The notes under the pieces are model-generated. The model saw only the letters and a program-made list of their open reading frames with translations. It was not told the DNA's origin and made no database searches. Source: Bacteroidales bacterium (lineage in GTDB: Bacteria > Bacteroidota > Bacteroidia > Bacteroidales > UBA932). From it: a DNA stretch of 64,000 nt. Each line of letters starts with the position of its first letter. Position 1 is the first letter of the stretch. Positions 61,997-64,000 of this stretch are shown here, one piece after another. The translations under genes were made by a program, and so were the position numbers. The DNA lies in assembly GCA_017447815.1 (NCBI GenBank), contig JAFSMS010000107.1, positions 35,383 to 99,382 of the forward strand, read 5' to 3'.

Positions 61997-62899
61997 ATGC
62001 ATTCTGATGATAGTTTTACGTTCCGGACAAGTGTAAGTCTGGATTATTATGAGAAAAAGACGGAGGCTACCGCGTGCTTAAGCAAAGCGGGCGCAAAGGC
62101 CATCAGTAAAAGCAAAATGGCATTCCGGGAAGTTTCCGTTACCATTCCTGAGTTTTTGGAATATGCGACTTCCGGATATGCTTTCTGCAATCTCTTCGAA
62201 TACGATCCCGACCAAAGGTATTGGATAGAGACTCCCGACGGCAAGAAGATGCAAGCGTATCCAGTCTACAAGAATGGACCGAATAAAGGCGCGATGAAGC
62301 TGACGACGAAGTCCGATCAGTTCTTTAAAGGCGCCCAGACGGTATTTGTAGACGTGGATTACACGAGGTTCACGTCGGTGGAGAAGTATATCGCCACGTT
62401 GTCCTACCAGCCGTCCTGTGTATACATGAGTTATTCGGATGGCCTTGCGAAAGGTAAGAGAAAAATAGTTTCGAGAAGGTTCCGGCTGGTGTATGTACTG
62501 GATCAGATTGTCGGACGGGATGATTTGAAACGGATATCACAAGCCATAAACGACCAAATTGTGATTGACACCGCAGAGCCCATGGAAGATGAATGCGGAA
62601 CTAGGCCCTGTCAGTATATGAATGGGGTTTATGGTAATCCGGAGACATATAATAGCGGCTGGATATACTCCGTTTCAGATTTCCCCACCCAGACTGAAGC
62701 GTCAGACGCGTTGATGGATAGTGACAGTGATGGCGGCGTGGTCTTTGACGAAGATTTGGTACGGGATATGAGCACGATGGGGAAGGATGAGTTCATGCAT
62801 TACTATTCCACGCGCTATCAGTATCTCTACTGGACTTGTCGACAGGATTGGACTGGGCTGTATCAGTTGACAGATGATAGTTACCTACAACTATATTGA
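61997..62899 (+). CDS. Primase-like protein of a mobile element, probably truncated by frameshift
   Basis: 300 residues. The segment TVFVDVDYTRF (acidic D-x-D), YQPSCVYMSYSD and SRRFRLVYVLD suggests an archaeo-eukaryotic-primase-type replication protein as found in Bacteroidales phages and integrative elements; this is a judgement from pattern, not an alignment. After the stop at 62897-62899 the +1 frame continues with YIDIAPVILKEFGEPYP for 40 more codons, so the C-terminus seems to have been cut by a small indel. Base composition and codon use differ from the chromosomal genes. Confidence 0.55.
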   Translation: MHSDDSFTFRTSVSLDYYEKKTEATACLSKAGAKAISKSKMAFREVSVTIPEFLEYATSGYAFCNLFEYDPDQRYWIETPDGKKMQAYPVYKNGPNKGAMKLTTKSDQFFKGAQTVFVDVDYTRFTSVEKYIATLSYQPSCVYMSYSDGLAKGKRKIVSRRFRLVYVLDQIVGRDDLKRISQAINDQIVIDTAEPMEDECGTRPCQYMNGVYGNPETYNSGWIYSVSDFPTQTEASDALMDSDSDGGVVFDEDLVRDMSTMGKDEFMHYYSTRYQYLYWTCRQDWTGLYQLTDDSYLQLY

Positions 62900-63028
62900 T
62901 ATTGCTCCTGTTATACTGAAAGAGTTTGGTGAGCCATATCCTGCGGGAAGGGCGACCCTTACATCATTAACTGGAAGGACAGCGATAAACACAATAACGA
63001 CGTCAGCAACCTTGAGTGGGTAAAGCCA

Positions 63029-63505
63029 GTGTATCGCCATTCAACAGCTGTCCAGGAGTATCTGTACCGCCAAAACAACATGATAGGAGTCCGCTGTAAT
63101 GGAACTGTATGGTGTCACGACCCGGACGACGACCTTCGAGTCCTCGAATATAGTTGGGACAATGATGTGTGGCTACGCTGGCCCCACTATGGCGTCTTCG
63201 TCAGTCTGGACTTACAACACCCGCTGTACGTGGAGAACCTCATGGCCGAATGCGGATATGTGCAGGGAGATCCATATGTATTAAGTAATCCTGCCATCTT
63301 GCATAAGGACAACAACTACAGGAACTGTGCATCCGACAACCTTGAATGGGTTGACAGTTCGGACGCCCGCTATCAAGCTTATCTGCAACAGCGGCTTAAA
63401 GACAGAAGGAAAGTCTTTGACCGCGAGAACGATGGACAGCGCCCACCGCATGACAAATACGTTGCGGAAGGGGCAGATGTCATACCTGTCTTTGTAGTAG
63501 GATAG
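63029..63505 (+). CDS. HNH-motif protein fragment of the mobile-element remnant
   Basis: 158 residues from a GTG start; the frame is open from 62933 with no better start. Two HNH-like segments are seen: NNDVSNLEWVKPVYRH just before the GTG and NNYRNCASDNLEWVDSSDARYQAY near the C-terminus, each with the N-x-NLEWV pattern of HNH endonucleases. The first His-rich part of the motif is not complete in the annotated frame, so it is likely a decayed gene or the 3' part of a frameshifted larger one. A clear terminator follows at 63514. Confidence 0.5.
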   Translation: MYRHSTAVQEYLYRQNNMIGVRCNGTVWCHDPDDDLRVLEYSWDNDVWLRWPHYGVFVSLDLQHPLYVENLMAECGYVQGDPYVLSNPAILHKDNNYRNCASDNLEWVDSSDARYQAYLQQRLKDRRKVFDRENDGQRPPHDKYVAEGADVIPVFVVG

Positions 63506-63513
63506 TAATCCCG

Positions 63514-63538
63514 CAGCACCTTCGGGTGCTGTTTTTTT
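63514..63538 (+). terminator. Rho-independent terminator
   Basis: CAGCACC-TTCG-GGTGCTG followed by seven T. It closes the mobile-element remnant. Confidence 0.9.
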
Positions 63539-63681
63539 GTTGGCTTAATCAGCAAAATTTACACGACCATCATTTTCGGACAAGACACAATAGAGCGCAC
63601 TGCAAGGCCGATTCCAATTCGTATAGCGGGCTAAAAGCATCGATTTTTGATGTTTTTAGCCCATTATCCGATATATTTCAG

Positions 63682-63689
63682 TATATTTG
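63682..63689 (+). promoter_or_regulatory. -7 promoter element of the AAA ATPase gene
   Basis: TATATTTG fits TAnnTTTG, 21 bases before the ATG at 63711. The 140 bp between the terminator and this box show no other recognisable feature. Confidence 0.6.
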
Positions 63690-63710
63690 CATCAAGTAAA
63701 GTTCGTCTAT

Positions 63711-64000
63711 ATGAAAATCATTGGCCGCGATGCGGAAAACGCAAAACTCAAGTCCTGGTACAGATCCGGCAAAGCCGAATTCATTGCCATCTACGGCAGA
63801 CGCCGTGTAGGAAAAACGTACCTGGTGAATACCTTCTTCGACAACCAGTTCACCTTTGACGCCACAGGCATTATCGGCGGCACCCGCACCGAAGAACTCG
63901 ACGCCTTCTACTCCGCCCTTGTCGAGTACGGTTATTCCGGCCCCAAGCCCAAGAAGTGGATGGAAGCCTTCGAATCCCTGAAAGGCCTGCTGAAAGAGAA
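63711..64000 (+). CDS. AAA-type ATPase, archaeal-ATPase-like family (3' truncated by window edge)
   Basis: The first 96 residues are present and the gene runs off the window. The start MKIIGRDAENAKLKSWYRSG and the Walker A in IAIYGRRRVGKTYLV are characteristic of the ATPase_2/DUF234-type family, which is widespread in Bacteroidales and of unclear role. Upstream AT-rich DNA belongs to the end of the mobile-element remnant. Confidence 0.88.
   Translation, partial: MKIIGRDAENAKLKSWYRSGKAEFIAIYGRRRVGKTYLVNTFFDNQFTFDATGIIGGTRTEELDAFYSALVEYGYSGPKPKKWMEAFESLKGLLKE

Overview
The window is a 64 kb chromosomal piece of a high-GC member of the Bacteroidota, most likely order Bacteroidales. Evidence: most genes follow the Bacteroidota -7 promoter motif TAnnTTTG (often with TTTG about 19 nt upstream), Shine-Dalgarno sites are generally absent, and the gene content is typical of the group (S46 dipeptidyl-peptidase, NigD-like and DUF4252 proteins, fimbrillin-like lipoprotein, GH106, DUF1080, NagB-LmbE fusion, outer-membrane barrels behind ECF sigma factors). 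Genus cannot be fixed from the sequence. No rRNA, tRNA, CRISPR array, intact insertion sequence or replication origin was recognised.

Layout. 0-9 kb: 3' end of an EF-G-type gene, a CPBP protease, a tandem array of 51-bp repeats, rnhB, a fused FAD/Fe-S oxidoreductase, a nucleoside-hydrolase-like lipoprotein and a DPP7-type S46 peptidase. 9-26 kb: mostly housekeeping genes (Mrp ATPase, YfhO-type membrane protein, glycosyltransferase, mutS, sodium symporter, thyA-folA, galM) plus a 1,007-residue propeller/barrel protein. 26-31 kb: thioredoxin-fold and NigD-like lipoproteins, then an ECF sigma factor with a membrane-anchored barrel partner and an outer-membrane protein. 31-35 kb: a visibly AT-richer segment with a 55-aa peptide, a fimbrillin-like lipoprotein and an M6 metalloprotease. 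35-42 kb: two tandem transglutaminase-like lipoproteins, then a peroxide-stress operon (degenerate bacterioferritin, glutathione peroxidase, OhrR-like regulator). 42-51 kb: carbohydrate genes (NagB-LmbE fusion, phosphodiesterase lipoprotein, DUF1080, an unidentified lipoprotein, GH2). 51-56.6 kb: two further ECF sigma systems, one linked to a serpin and one interleaved with DUF4252 proteins. 56.6-61.6 kb: GH106 and a Na/Pi cotransporter. 61.6-63.5 kb: remnant of a mobile element (primase-like and HNH-like reading frames, broken). 63.7 kb to the end: start of an AAA ATPase gene.

The most unusual content is repetitive DNA. Five copies of a 109-bp palindromic element (8944, 10170, 41882, 51360, 54650) have identical architecture: 32-nt variable outer arms, nearly invariant 20-nt inner arms and a 5-nt loop. 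In four of them the left end is the last codons and stop codon of the upstream gene, in the same phase each time. A second family of 51-bp repeats carrying two GTGCAC palindromes per unit forms a long array at 1709-2151 and a two-unit copy, inverted, at 21515-21616. A third pair of palindromes lies at 35062-35193. Two ATCG-N4-CGAT operators bracket the promoter of the peroxide operon and suggest a testable self-regulating circuit.
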